Shown here in pieces: positions 21,600 through 32,984 of a DNA stretch of 64,000 bases (positions are counted from its first letter, which is position 1; every line of letters begins with the position of its first letter). The stretch comes from Athripsodes cinereus (Eukaryota; Arthropoda; Insecta; Trichoptera; Leptoceridae): the NCBI GenBank assembly GCA_947579605.1, contig OX388317.1, positions 13,287,384 through 13,351,383 of the forward strand. Reading direction: 5' to 3'. The position numbers and the translations under genes were made by a program. Below the pieces are notes generated by a model. It did not search any database. It was not told the DNA's origin and saw only the letters and a program-made list of their open reading frames with translations.

Positions 21600-21785
21600 G
21601 ATAACATTTTTTTAAATGCATCTAGTTTTTTGTTATAAATCCAAATACAGCGTTATACACCTTTTACAGTAAGCTAAAAGCTTGTAAAAAAGGGGTTGGC
21701 CGGCACCTGGGATTGAACCGCGAACATAATGCGTTAGGCTGAAACTCTACCTCAAGGCTACTGACGAACCATTTAACGAACTTTA
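21600..21785 (-). repeat. tRNA-headed SINE, family 2, copy 2
   Basis: The minus strand carries a B box GGTTCAATCCC (21719-21709) and an A-box-like TAGCCTTGAGG (21760-21750), spaced as in a tRNA. The body is shared with 565-745. This is the better preserved of the two copies. Confidence 0.65.
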
Positions 21786-21835
21786 TAAGTCATTTTCATT
21801 AATTGTATCGGCATTTACTTTGTAACACTTCATTT

Positions 21836-22017
21836 TAAATTACCAAATAAAATAAAATAAATATTTATTATTATTTTGTTTTGTGTTACTGTTGAGTAAG
21901 ATCAGCACCTGATGATGCGAACTCGGAGTCCGCGAAACCGGTCGTGCGTTAGTCTTACTCAACAGTAACACAAAACAAAATAATAATAAATATTTATTTT
22001 ATTTTATTTGATAATTT
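21836..22017. repeat. Near-perfect palindrome (foldback) around a hammerhead loop
   Basis: Arms 21844-21901 and 21953-22010 are exact reverse complements over 58 bases; past one mismatch, seven more bases also pair. The 51-base loop (21902-21952) contains a hammerhead core. Transcribed, the arms would form a very long extension of hammerhead stem I. Perfect arms imply recent formation or gene conversion. Confidence 0.95.
21902..21952 (+). ncRNA. Minimal type I hammerhead ribozyme motif
   Basis: The loop reads stem I GCAC (21905-21908), the core CTGATGA (21909-21915), one extra T, stem II GCG...CGC (21917-21919 with 21931-21933), GAA (21934-21936), a self-complementary six-base stem III ACCGGT (21937-21942), C, then the stem I partner GTGC (21944-21947). 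The predicted cleavage is after C21943. Such tiny stem III hammerheads, active as dimers, are known from Penelope-like retroelements and retrozymes. The extra T between core and stem II departs from the usual consensus. Activity is not shown. Confidence 0.75.
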
Positions 22018-22577
22018 ATAAGACATCTTTAGTTAGTCAAAATTAATGTGTTGGATATGGATATTTATAAAAATTCCGTTATCTTTTTCTATCAGTTATC
22101 AAACTCATTCACGTCTCATCATCACGTCTATTAAAATAAATTTTATTTTTGTCTAAGTATAGTAAGTAACAAAATATGGAACTTATCTAGTTTTAATGAA
22201 CGCATAAATACTTGATATTATTGAACTATTTTTATGTAGATATGTAGTATTCAACCTGGAGAACAAGAATCCGTCGCACAATTGTGGATTTTTTAAGCAC
22301 AACAATAAATATTTGCATTTTTCGTATGCCCTTGACGTATCACAAGTATCCTATAAATATCGGGGGCCATGTTGAAATTTGCACAGAGAAATGGTTCATT
22401 GTTACCAACATAACAAAAACAATGTTTACTGGACAAAATACAACGGAAGTCAAAATTAGACAATGGGGAAAAAAGTCAAAATAATGAAATGGGAAAATTA
22501 TTACAATTTATTAAATTGAAAATAGACATACCTCATATTATTATTATAAATCCTTTTTCTTATATACTGTATTTGTG
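22018..22577. other. Intronic DNA, nothing recognised
   Basis: AT-rich, without coding or repeat character that I can support. Confidence 0.5.
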
Positions 22578-23300
22578 TTGTTAGGTAGTCTGGTGCTAAT
22601 ATATGCAAAAACACATTTAATAAGTTGACTGATTGCGGGTTAGGTTTGTTAGGTAGTACGGTGCTAATATATGCAAAAACACATTTATTACGTTGACTGA
22701 TTGCGGGTTAGGTTTGTTAGGTAGTACGGTGCTAATATATGCAAAAACACATTTATTACGTTGACTGATTGCGGGTTAGGTTTGTTAGGTAGTACGGTGC
22801 TAATATATGCAAAACACATTTATTACGTTGACTGATTGCTGGTTAGGTTTGTTAGGTAGTACGGTGCTAATATATGCAAAAACACATTTATTACGTTGAC
22901 TGATTGCGGGTTAGGTTTGTTAGGTAGTACGGTGCTAATATATGCAAAAACACATTTATTACGTTGACTGATTGCGGGTTAGGTTTGTTAGGTAGTACGG
23001 TGCTAATATATGCAAAACACATTTATTACGTTGACTGATTGCTGGTTAGGTTTGTTAGGTAGTACGGTGCTAATATATGCAAAAACACATTTATTACGTT
23101 GACTGATTGCTGGTTAGGTTTGTTAGGTAGTACGGTGCTAATATATGCAAAAACACATTTATTACGTTGACTGATTGCGGGTTAGGTTTGTTAGGTAGTA
23201 CGGTGCTAATATATGCAAAAACACATTTATTACGTTGACTGATTGCGGGTTAGGTTTGTTAGGTAGTACGGTGCTAATATATGCAAAAACACATTTATTA
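22578..23300 (+). repeat. 68-bp minisatellite, about 11 copies
   Basis: The unit begins TTGTTAGGTAGTACGGTGC and contains TATATGCAAAAACACATT and TTGACTGATTGCGGGTTAGG. Starts fall at 22578, 22646, 22714, 22782 and so on. Units 4 and 7 have AAAAC instead of AAAAAC and GCTGG instead of GCGGG; unit 8 has only the second change. The pattern long-long-short repeats, showing duplication in blocks of three. The last unit is partial. No coding role is apparent. Confidence 0.95.
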
Positions 23301-24299
23301 CTTTAATTTTATAAAATTAGTGATATATATGGTATTTATGGATTTAATTAATTTTTTTATTGAAAATTTATCATTTTTCTCTATGGTATGCATTGTTTTT
23401 GTCATATTGGTAATCCTGCAATTCATTTCCTATATTTTTGTGTCAACATGGCGTCAGATACTTGTTTTGATTGTGATGTGTAAATCGTGTGCAAAATATG
23501 CAAATAATTAATTTTGTGTGCGTTAAATCATCTTATTTTGGATGGATTATCATTTCTCAGGTAGAAAACTACATATTCACATAAATATAACTTGAAAATT
23601 CATAATAATTTTTTTGAATAGTTCATCTAGTCTAGATATTTACCCAAAATATTATAAGTATATATAACTCAATCCTGTTTTAATACTGTTGCAATAATAT
23701 TGTAAAATATTATACTGCAGCTTTGCTAGGCATGAATGTATTAAAGTGGGCAGTGAAATAATGAGTACATTCCCTTAGGGACACTTGACCACAGGCAAAC
23801 CCCTTTTAATAATATTAACTGTCAACATTAGTGCACTTGTTCAATATACTCACCCTCCCAAGAAAAGTGCAAACAATGAGAAAATTTAAATGCTGTATAG
23901 AAGCATACATAATTAGTGTTCTTACTGTCGCAATACAATCGTTCTTGGAGTACTTAAAATAATCTTGAATTTTATGTACAATACTGCTGTTTAATTAAGA
24001 AACATTACAATAATCATTCTCAGTTCAGTGAAGAATATCCATCCTGAATATATTTTTTATGACGTGGAAAGGGCAAACAATTAGTTAATAACAAATATTG
24101 AGTCATTTGTGGGAGATGCTGTGATGATGTGGGGTGTTCAAAACCATAGTGGATCAAGTTCATTTTTTTACTTAAAATTAGTTATAGGTGGATAATGGAT
24201 CTAGACATTGGTTATTCGGTGCTAAAACAAACGTAGCTCTAAGGCCACATAATTATGGCTCTAGTCTTTTATATTGTGTTCAAATAATGCAGTATAATC
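23301..24299. other. Intronic DNA, nothing recognised
   Basis: A 76-codon hydrophobic frame that starts in the last minisatellite unit (23281-23511) is AT-driven and unconvincing. No other feature. Confidence 0.5.
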
Positions 24300-24950
24300 T
24301 ATTTATTTATTTATTTATTTAAACATACACGGCAACAAGCCTTTTACATGTTAACAAAATACATATGTAGTAGACACAACAATGACATAACAATATATTA
24401 AATAATTTATAGTGTCGAAGATCAAACAGTAATCAGGGAATACTATAATAACAATTGAAATAATAAACAAAAGAAATAAAATAAAAAAAATATCATTATA
24501 AAATCAATAGATACATTATAAATTTTAAAATTATTCACTAAATCAAAATGAAAGAAGTCAATAACCACATAACAATAATAATTTTATAATATGATAATAA
24601 TAATAAAATAATAATAATAATAATAGATAAAAACAATAATAATAATAATTAAAGGAATTCAAATTTGAATTACAAATTAAAACAAATTCGTGATTAATAA
24701 TACAATAATCAATATAAAATATAAAATATACCTTTGTATAATAATATTAAAAAATAAATATAATCAATATACGATAAATGGGATAACTGTTAATAAAAAT
24801 AAATAGAATAATGAATATAATAATAATAGATATAATGTCAATAATATAATAATAATAGATAATATGTCAATAAATAAAATGTATATAAAATGTCAAAACA
24901 AAAACTTAACGAGAATGAAATGCACGAAACAATTTAATAGTCCAAAAGTG

Positions 24951-27842
24951 TCACGACTGCCCAATGTCATTCAACATTTGTAAAAAATGTATTACGTCAG
25001 CCTTATACTTGTGAAAACTGTCGGCAAATATGTCTGTAAAATTTCCCACCATATTCCCCAGTCTGTGCAATCTAGGTATCGGAGAATGATAAATATAGTT
25101 GGTGCGAGCTTTACACTCATTAAACGTTACACATTGTCTGGTTGTTCTGGTGGGAATATTAAAATGTACTAGTTCTAACAATTCTGGAGAATCAATGGAG
25201 CCATTTAATAGTTTATGAAGAAAAGAAAGATCGAAAACCTTTCTACGATCCACCAAACTAGGCAGTCTTAGCTGTGTCATTAAATTAAAATAATCAATTC
25301 TGTCGGCTGGAATCCCCATTTTATAATTAATTAGTCTCAAAAATTTTCTTTGTACCCTTTCAATACAGTCAATGTGAATATTATAATTGGGAGACCAAAT
25401 CACAGAATTGTATTCGAGTATCGGTCTAACAAGGGATACAAATAATATTCTATAAGAGTCAATCTTATGTAGGTCAACTGCCAGTCTAAAAATGAAACCT
25501 AAAACTTTCATAGCTCTGCCAACAATTTCCTCTATGTACAAATTAAAAGTCAGATCATCGGAAAAGGTGATTCCCAGATCCTTTAAGTTAGAAACACAAA
25601 CAAGAATAACATTGTCAATTGAATAATTGTATACGATCTGGGATCTGGCTTTATGAAATCTGACGACTTGACATTTTGCTGTATTTAAGTTAAGTTGGTT
25701 TTTCGTACACCAGTCATTTAAGAGCGTTAAATTATTCTGAATTGCTATACAATCGTTATTATCTCTAACAGATTTATACAATTTTAAGTCGTCAGCAAAC
25801 AAAAGAACCTCAACATTCTCGAAGATCTGTACTATGTCATTAACGAATAAATTAAATAAAATTGGTCCTAAGTGCGATCCTTGCGGCACTCCGCTAAAAG
25901 CATAAATTGGTTCAGACGTACAATCACCCATTTTAACTCTAAGAGTTCTATCTTTCAGATAGCTCTCTAACCAATGAAGAAAGATGCCACCGACTCCATA
26001 ACCACGTAACTTCCGAAGCAATATATCATGTGATACTTTGTCAAAGGCTTTCGAGAAGTCAGTGTATACAGAATCAACCTGGCATCCTCGAGAAATCGAG
26101 TTTAATATATATTCTTGATAAATTGCCAAATTTGTGAGTGTTGATTTTTTGGAGACGAAACCATGTTGCAATTTTGAAATGATCTCGGTTATAGGTTGGC
26201 TAATTTTTTTCACAATTATAGACTCAAAGAGTTTTGGAATAGCAGACAATATACACACTGGTCTGTAATTAGTAACTTGATTGTTATCACCCTTCTTATG
26301 TATAGGTGTTATAAAGCTTTTTTTCCAAGTATCAGGGAAAATACCTAATTTCAAGGAAGTGTTAAATAAAACATGTAAATGTTGAGACAGTATGTTAACA
26401 CATTTTATAATAAATACGTTAGGAATGCCGTCAGGCCCAGCCGCCTTCGAAGAGTCCAGTGCAAGAATCGCACTCTTGACCTCGTCAAGAGTAATTGTTA
26501 TGCTGGGCAAGTCGATCAGCCTTTCAGAAGAGAAAACAGAGTCGATTTTAGAACTCGGATTGACATACACGCTTTGAAAAAAGGAAGCAAATAGATTTAC
26601 GGCATCTTGAAGAGATTCCGATTGCTGATCATTGTAATAAAACCTTGACGGTATATCAACTCGATTTTCTCGCATTGTATCAACAAATCTCCACAAACTC
26701 TGAGCACCCCTAGTTAAATTACCTTCAATATTCTCTATATGTTCATTGTAACATTTTTTAGACAGTAATGAACATTTTCTGCGTAAATCAGAAAAAACAT
26801 CGTAATCTTTACCATCCATTGTCTCTTTATATTTTCGATGGGCCAATTTCTTATCCAATACCAATTGTTTTAGTTCAGCATTGAACCATTTTGGGTAATA
26901 TGATGGTTTTATAGTAATTTTTGGGACATATTCGTCAATGCATGTTTGAAGCCTTGCGTAGAATAAATCCAACATTTTATTTAAATCCTTTTCTGAAGAA
27001 AGAAAAGAAAAATCTAAGTTATTTAAATAATTGATTATACCAGGGTAGTCAGCATTATGGAAACATTGTTTAACAAATGATCTTTTTTCAAACTTACATA
27101 GTTGAGAGGCAAAAACAATGTCGAGAGGTGGGTGAAAACCGTCAATAGGAAGCAATGATGTGGTGGATTTACTCACAGTGGTAACGTTTGGTTCAGATGT
27201 GAGAACAAGATCCAGTATCTTGTCACATTTGTTTGTAATATTATTAATTTGCTGTAGACCAAAGAAATTTAATGAATCAACAAGTTCAGTTACCTTTACA
27301 TTATTAATATTATTTGCAATTTGCAGGTTAACTGGAAACTGATTACTATCGTGGTCATCAATAGTTTTCCAATGGCAGTCGGGAAGGTTAAAGTCACCAG
27401 CTAGAATAAATTTACTATTTTTATGTTTAGATTTTATATATTCAATGACGTCGTGGAAATTTTTATACAAAGTTATGTCTGAGCCTGGAGGAATATATGT
27501 ACATCCAATAATAATGGTTTATAGTGGAAGTTTAATGGATACAAATATTTGTTCTAATTTATTACATTTTACTGTCAATTTTCTGCTAGTTAGTGATTTA
27601 GAAACCGCTATTAATACTCCACCACCTCTCGATTTACAACTAGTCTGTATGTTACGGTCGAATCTATATAAATTATAATGGGTAAAGCCTAATTCAGAGG
27701 AACCAATGCGAGAATCCAGCCAAGTCTCTGTGAGAAGTATTATATCATAACAAAAAGATGACAGAGACAGGCGAAGTTCACTCAACTTGGTTCTTACTCC
27801 CCTAATATTCTGGTAGAAGAGTAATAGTTTTTTGAGTGTCCG
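24951..27842 (-). pseudogene. LINE ORF2: endonuclease and reverse transcriptase, one stop
   Basis: Encodes target-primed reverse transcription: an APE-type endonuclease nicks the target and the RT copies the RNA. Endonuclease blocks: YQNIRGVRTKL near the start, LLTETWLDS (catalytic Glu), GGGVLIAV, FILAGDFNLPDCHW (Asp/Asn pair); the final block reads DGFHPPLD, so the expected Ser-Asp-His is altered to Asp-Gly-Phe-His. RT blocks: NYRPVCILSAIPKLFE, VYTDFSKAFDKVSH, SGVPQGSHLGPILFN and the catalytic LLFADDLKLYKS. A TAA at 27521-27519 (LPL, stop, TIIIG) is the only break. The frame opens at 27842 just after a TGA and has no ATG before the endonuclease; see the frameshift site. Confidence 0.92.
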
Positions 27843-28402
27843 TCATTTACAATTTTTGGAGAACCTTTTATATATTTAATAATTAAATTCTTTTCACCTC
27901 TCTGTGTTCTCGCATTTAATTCCTCCTTCAGCTTCATTAATTGATTCCTCTGTATTACTGTCTGATCATGGTATATTTTAATAGAATTATTTAGACATTT
28001 TCGGTTTTTAAATATTACGCCAACTTGATGTTGATCTCTAAGTATCACTTTAATAGGTCGTGGTTTTACGTTGTTACTTTTTCCCAACCTGAAACATTTC
28101 AGGTCAGAATTTGACACTGTTTGATCTGCTGCCTTTAATAGATTAACAATTTTAATTTTATCATCCTTTAGAATTTCATCATATCTTGTTTGTGAACTCT
28201 CCTCGACGTTACACACGATAATATTTCTTCTTCGTTTATTTCTTTCCTCTATCTCGTTAGTGATTGAGTCCATGCCAGTGACGTCATAGTTTATACTTTT
28301 ACTCTCTAGTTTACTAATTCTACATTCCAATGTATTGACTCTCTCTTTTAGTAGAATATTTTCTGCAACAATATCATCTATGAAACATAATTTCGAAGAC
28401 AA
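27794..28402 (-). CDS. LINE ORF1 protein, N-terminally truncated
   Basis: About 202 residues: a coiled-coil-like heptad stretch (ENILLKERVNTLECRISKLE), then a basic segment RNKRRRNIIVCNVEES that opens an RRM-like fold, and RPIKVILRDQHQVGVIF. This is the layout of ORF1 RNA-binding chaperones in Jockey and CR1-type LINEs. In-frame stops lie just upstream of the open frame, and no ATG precedes the coiled coil, fitting a 5'-truncated copy. The stop is at 27796-27794, overlapping ORF2 by 49 bases. Confidence 0.8.
   Translation of the reverse strand: MSSKLCFIDDIVAENILLKERVNTLECRISKLESKSINYDVTGMDSITNEIEERNKRRRNIIVCNVEESSQTRYDEILKDDKIKIVNLLKAADQTVSNSDLKCFRLGKSNNVKPRPIKVILRDQHQVGVIFKNRKCLNNSIKIYHDQTVIQRNQLMKLKEELNARTQRGEKNLIIKYIKGSPKIVNDGHSKNYYSSTRILGE
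27827..27833 (-). promoter_or_regulatory. Candidate -1 ribosomal frameshift site in the LINE
   Basis: A AAA AAC in the ORF1 frame (codons TCA AAA AAC) lies within the ORF1/ORF2 overlap. ORF2 is in the -1 frame relative to ORF1, so slippage here would fuse ORF1 to the endonuclease (...HSK then KLLLFYQ). TTACTC just downstream can pair with GAGTAA about 20 bases later, though the spacer is short. Confidence 0.55.
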
Positions 28403-28415
28403 CTCATTTATAATC

Positions 28416-29145
28416 CGTCGACTTTATCATTAAATAGCTCAGATTTATGATTCATGTCCCTGATTCACTATGGTTTTGAATGCTTTATATGAATACGTAG
28501 ATACTATTTATAGATTTGATATAGCATGAATCAGAATGATAGGTAAACCCAAAAACAAAGGATTATGTTTTTTTATTCCTATTTACAAATCATAAAGTAA
28601 AAGTAACAGGATATAAGAATTGATACCAATGTAAAGTTGAAGACCTACCTATTTGAAATAATCCATAGTGTGTATCTCATAATACATGAAGGTCCAAGAA
28701 CTCGGATCGTGTTTTCCGCCCCCAGCTCATATATTAAAGGACAGGAAACGATGATTAGGGTTGGAAAATGTGCAAAGTTGTCAAATATCCGGTTTATGGT
28801 CATTGTTTTCTCGATGGTCATCCTATCTAGTTTGTTTAACACGTATAATATAATATTGTAGTATCTAGTAGGTATCATATCACAAGGGTGGACTAGGGTT
28901 AAATGTACCATAGGGAAGATCTGGGGTAAAATTCTGAATTTACATGAGCACACGATAAACAATCTAAATGGTTGTTTTATGAATCTATTTCAAGAATGAA
29001 TAAATGGCGGATACTTTCAGGAAAAACTAAATCATTATATTTTTTATCAAGTGGTAATATTGATTCAGTTCGTGAAGTTATTTTACTTTAGAATATTTTT
29101 CATTGCAAAATAGAAGCTTTTTATTTAACTAATCTATTGACATAA
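28416..29145. other. Intronic DNA, nothing recognised
   Basis: No coding frame or repeat assigned apart from a 20-base inverted match to 24137-24156 at 28461-28480. Confidence 0.5.
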
Positions 29146-29437
29146 TTGTATAAATACTTTAATAATGGAAACAAAACATTCAATAAATTAGTTTCTGAGC
29201 TCTGTGTTCTCAAAATATCTACAAGTAGTCCCTCATGCTCGACGAATATATTCACCAATAAGCTGGAGATTAACAGAGCCAACAAGTCCTGCTTGTACGA
29301 AAGGGCTGTTTGCGTTGTGGGACCCGTCAGCTGGAATTGACTCCTTAACGACTTTTAGAAAAACCAACCTATAACAACATAACGGACGTCTTCCAACTTC
29401 CTGCGCCCTTGAGATTGATGTTCCATTAAAAAAAAAA
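29146..29437 (+). pseudogene. CR1-like LINE C terminus with its 3' end
   Basis: The frame reads NKSCLYERAVCVVGPVSWN, matching the CR1-type 'GERAFSV.GP..WNSLP' terminal block, then decays. GCGCCCTTGAGATTG and poly(A) follow at 29402-29437, the same terminus as at 16578 and 38871. This ties coding end and tail together. Confidence 0.6.
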
Positions 29438-29464
29438 CGGTTCTGAATAAATCATGTATCATCA

Positions 29465-29605
29465 ACATCTTCAAATCAGCTATGAGAGGCATCCATTTTA
29501 AATGCCTTATTTTTAATGACACGGAGATAGCGACTTTTATGTTATCATACAGTTAGTCTACTGGCTACCTCACTTATAGGAGGTGTCGTGATGATATAGA
29601 TGGAT
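29465..29605 (+). repeat. TATAG-tailed SINE-like repeat, diverged
   Basis: Ordered weak matches end in CTACTGGCTACCTCACTTATA and GTGTCGTGATGATATAG. Confidence 0.6.
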
Positions 29606-31207
29606 GAATGTAAATAGTTATATTCGTCCATCAATATCTAATATCTATAAGTATTTTTGCTATAAATTTAATATATTTGTATCGATTAAATTTAATCAAA
29701 TTAAGAACGATTGTATACCTAGAACAAAAGTAAAAAATCTACTTGTGAGTATTAAAGACGGTAAAGCAATTAATTGTTTCCCTTTCTTCCCACCCTTGTT
29801 TGAATTTGAAGTGTCGAGTGACCAATTCTCCCCTAGTAAAGGGTTGTCGCCGTCCACGCTACAGTGGACACAGGGTGCTGGACACAGCATGTAGTTGTTA
29901 TGCAGCCTATTTGAGGGTGGATTAATGCATGTTTCAACCCTCTCAACACTTAAATCCTTTACCTCAATGATCTTGGAAGTAAATTATTCTACTTGTAAGT
30001 GATAAGTCCTGTGTAGATTTATGACTTTTAACTATTACATTAGGTACAACTATTGAGGTTGCAGATGTTTAGGGGCTATTAATTTCTATTTCCTGTCGAT
30101 TATAACAGGGCAAACCAAGATAAATAAAAGCACATTTTTGTGTCTTATGTACCTGTATATTTTAAGAATCATGATTTTTCACACTATTATTCTTGTCATC
30201 ACATTATATAGTTTATATATCTATGCCACTATGCCATCTCCCATAATTCAAGTAATTTATGGTCGAACTGCAAATTAATATTGAATATAAGACCCTTCTT
30301 TCTGCGCTATGAAAATATAAAACACATTGAGGATGGGTGACATCCCTCATAGCTGTATTGAAGATATTTAACGCTGATGAATTTTAACCAAAAATTTCTC
30401 GACGAACGGGATTGTAATAGGCTGCATTCTATAAAAATTGAAAAATGATGAAGTCCCCATAAGAAAAAACTTTATGATTCGAGTACCCTGCCAGTAACTA
30501 TCGTGGGTTAGAGACTTTGACGATAACACTTGCAAGTAATTGAAAACTGACGTGTATATGTCATGAAGAGAGACAAGACAAAAATCGAGATCAGAGAGCA
30601 TGGAAAAGTTTTTAAAAACGCCTACATCCAGCAGTAGAGAGAATATAGGACTTGCAGTAAGTAAGCACAGTAAGGAACACCTCAGCTTCAGCCAGTTAAT
30701 ATAGAAGTTATTAGAATGTATTGAAAGTATTGTAATGTAAATAATTCAAAAATACATATCTGAAATCAGAATGGTTTAAATAGGAGATTACATGAGAGAT
30801 TCGTTAACATCATGTAACAGAAGTTAAAAATTTAATGTTTTTATGATATTACAATCATTGAGAGCTTTTATATTGCGCTCAAAAAACATGAACGTAGAAC
30901 GTAGGTACATAATATACCAACTGTTTGTGAAATAGAAAACGGTATAAAGCAAAAAGTTTTCTACATGCGTTTTTTGCACCTGTAATAACTACATATGTAT
31001 GTATAAAGATATTCGTATTATTGATATTTGCAACGGTAATAAATTATCATGAACGGTTTAATGTAATATAATAATACATAATTATTATAAACTGTAAACT
31101 TGGTGCTACTCAGATGTTGCTTGAATAAATTGAAAAAATAAAAATAAATAAAATGAAAAAATAAATATCGACAAAATCTTAAAATGGCTAATGCAAATAT
31201 TTATGTA
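29606..31207. other. Intronic DNA, nothing recognised
   Basis: No supported feature. A short hydrophilic frame at 29604-29894 has no recognisable motif. Confidence 0.5.
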
Positions 31208-31300
31208 AAATTGACACAGAGAGGACAATCTGCATATTTATTATTTGCAGTCATTCCGCGCTGGCAACACCATTTGTGAGATATGCCGTGATGGTATAGC
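31208..31300 (+). repeat. TATAG-tailed SINE-like repeat, 3' part
   Basis: ACACAGAGAGGACAATCTGC through TTGTGAGATATGCCGTGATG and GTATAGC, the family 3' end. Confidence 0.65.
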
Positions 31301-31739
31301 AATAATAGAGGTTCTTTGTAACGTTTCTGATAAATGTGCCTATAGCGGTTATAACCATACATACATATATGTATAAACGAATTCAAATGTTTATGCTAGA
31401 TAAATACATTTGAACTCGCTCATATAAAATAAGCAAATTGACATAATATAATAAAATCATAGTACATATTATATTATAAATACGATATATAATATACCTA
31501 CATCGCATAGAAATTATAGGTACATATAGGTACTTGTTTATAAATAATCAAATTGTATAAATTATATCTAATATGTGGTAGACAGAGAAATTTAATAAAT
31601 AGATAATACGCAAAGGAGAATCAACTTTATAGGCGTCGTATTAGGCAACAATGTGTCAAGCTACACTCTCATCAAACTGAGATATTTGACGTACAGTTTT
31701 GAGCAAGTAAATACATATGTAGTCCTGATACTCTACGAA

Positions 31740-31875
31740 TAAGACATCTATCATTCAGCGTTGAGGTGTGCCACCTAGCCTGGATGTCTTAATTTTTATT
31801 TTCATACAGAGAACAATTTGCATGTCGTTACATTAAGATTATTTACTAGTTACGTGTAGGATGTGCAGTGATAAT
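31740..31875 (+). repeat. TATAG-tailed SINE-like repeat, degenerate
   Basis: GTTGAGGTGTGCCACCTAGC, TGGATGTCTTAATTTTTATT and a decayed 3' end match the family in order. Confidence 0.5.
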
Positions 31876-32339
31876 AATTTTATCAAAACCTTAATAATTT
31901 GATCAAAACATAAATACCATTATCTGTTTCAATTTTGATACTATATTTTATTCGGTTTAATGACTAAACGCATTGTTGTATGACACCATTGGTAGTATAT
32001 TTATAGCGAGTGGTTAGTGGAAAGGAAAGATACCTGCCCGCCTGCTCACACCAAGAGTCATTAGGGATGGGTTGGGTATGGGTAGAATAGTTGTGGTATA
32101 GTATTGGGTCATATCGTACCAATACTCCTTACGTAATAACTAAGTAAAACTACACCTAGTCAAATTGTCTGTAGAGTATGGAACAGTAACAAATGTGATT
32201 TTATTGCTAAACAAAACATAATGTATATCAGTAAAAGTAAAAAAACTAATTGATCTCAAGAATTGCATAATAACATTCAAGTCTCTGTACACGAACGTTA
32301 ATTAATTATGAAAGAATCTGTATTAAGAGTTATTTTAGT
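31876..32339. other. Intronic DNA, nothing recognised
   Basis: No supported feature. Confidence 0.5.
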
Positions 32340-32565
32340 TCTGCGGAGCACTCGGCAAAAAAATAGTCTCCCTTTCTTTTTCACAAGTTTTCGAGTATCC
32401 TGTAAAAGGCTGGTGTTTGAATAATATAAAGACATTTTAAATCTTAAATTTATCAATGAGGTTAGTCACCCATCTCGAATGTCTTATTTTTTGCTGGCAC
32501 GGAGAGTGTAGCTTAAGTGTTTATTTCATGAAATTGGTCTGCTGGCAACCTCATTTATAGGATAT
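32340..32565 (+). repeat. TATAG-tailed SINE-like repeat, near full length
   Basis: Starts GCGGAGCACTCGGCAAAAAA, continues TTTTCGAGTATCCTGTAAAA, AGGCTGGTGTTTGAA, GTCACCCATCTCGAATGTCT and ends CTGCTGGCAACCTCATTTAT. Confidence 0.7.
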
Positions 32566-32984
32566 AAAATTTAACAGAAGTTAAAAGATTTTAAAGATAA
32601 TAAATCGAATCTACAAAATCACTTTTAGTTTGCGTATTACAAGTAAGATTTGAACGCTTTGTAGAATAAAGATATGAATGCGATTTGTAGCAGTGATTGT
32701 TCTTTCAATGTTGACCTTTCCAATAAATACATACATAGCTTATAGTATTTCTTACTTTCACTACTGTTGCAAATTGACTAATGGAATTAAACCCACAATG
32801 TTTGACCACCTTATTCATTACAAATCCACTCACGCGTTATTTCAATTGTATGAAGGTAGGTATCTATTATGTACAAGGACCATACAGATACACAAAACTA
32901 TTTCACTTACCTCTCTATTACTCTAGTCTGTTACTATAATTTAGCAATAATATTTATTTCTAGTTAATATTGGATCTAATAAAT

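Larger units (their letters stand above)
24300..28408 (-). mobile_element. Jockey-superfamily LINE, nearly intact coding
   Basis: Reads on the minus strand: ORF1 remnant, ORF2 (endonuclease and reverse transcriptase), an AAT-rich 3' UTR (24321-24950) and an (AAAT)n tail at 24301-24320. A 7-bp repeat, TATAATC, lies at 24293-24299 and 28409-28415 and may be the target duplication; if so, the copy is 5'-truncated near the start of ORF1. Only one in-frame stop interrupts ORF2, so the insertion is recent compared with other LINEs here. Confidence 0.88.

Noticed and set aside
23281..23511. Hydrophobic 76-codon frame after the minisatellite
   Set aside because: It starts inside a repeat unit and its hydrophobicity follows from T-rich DNA; no family resemblance.
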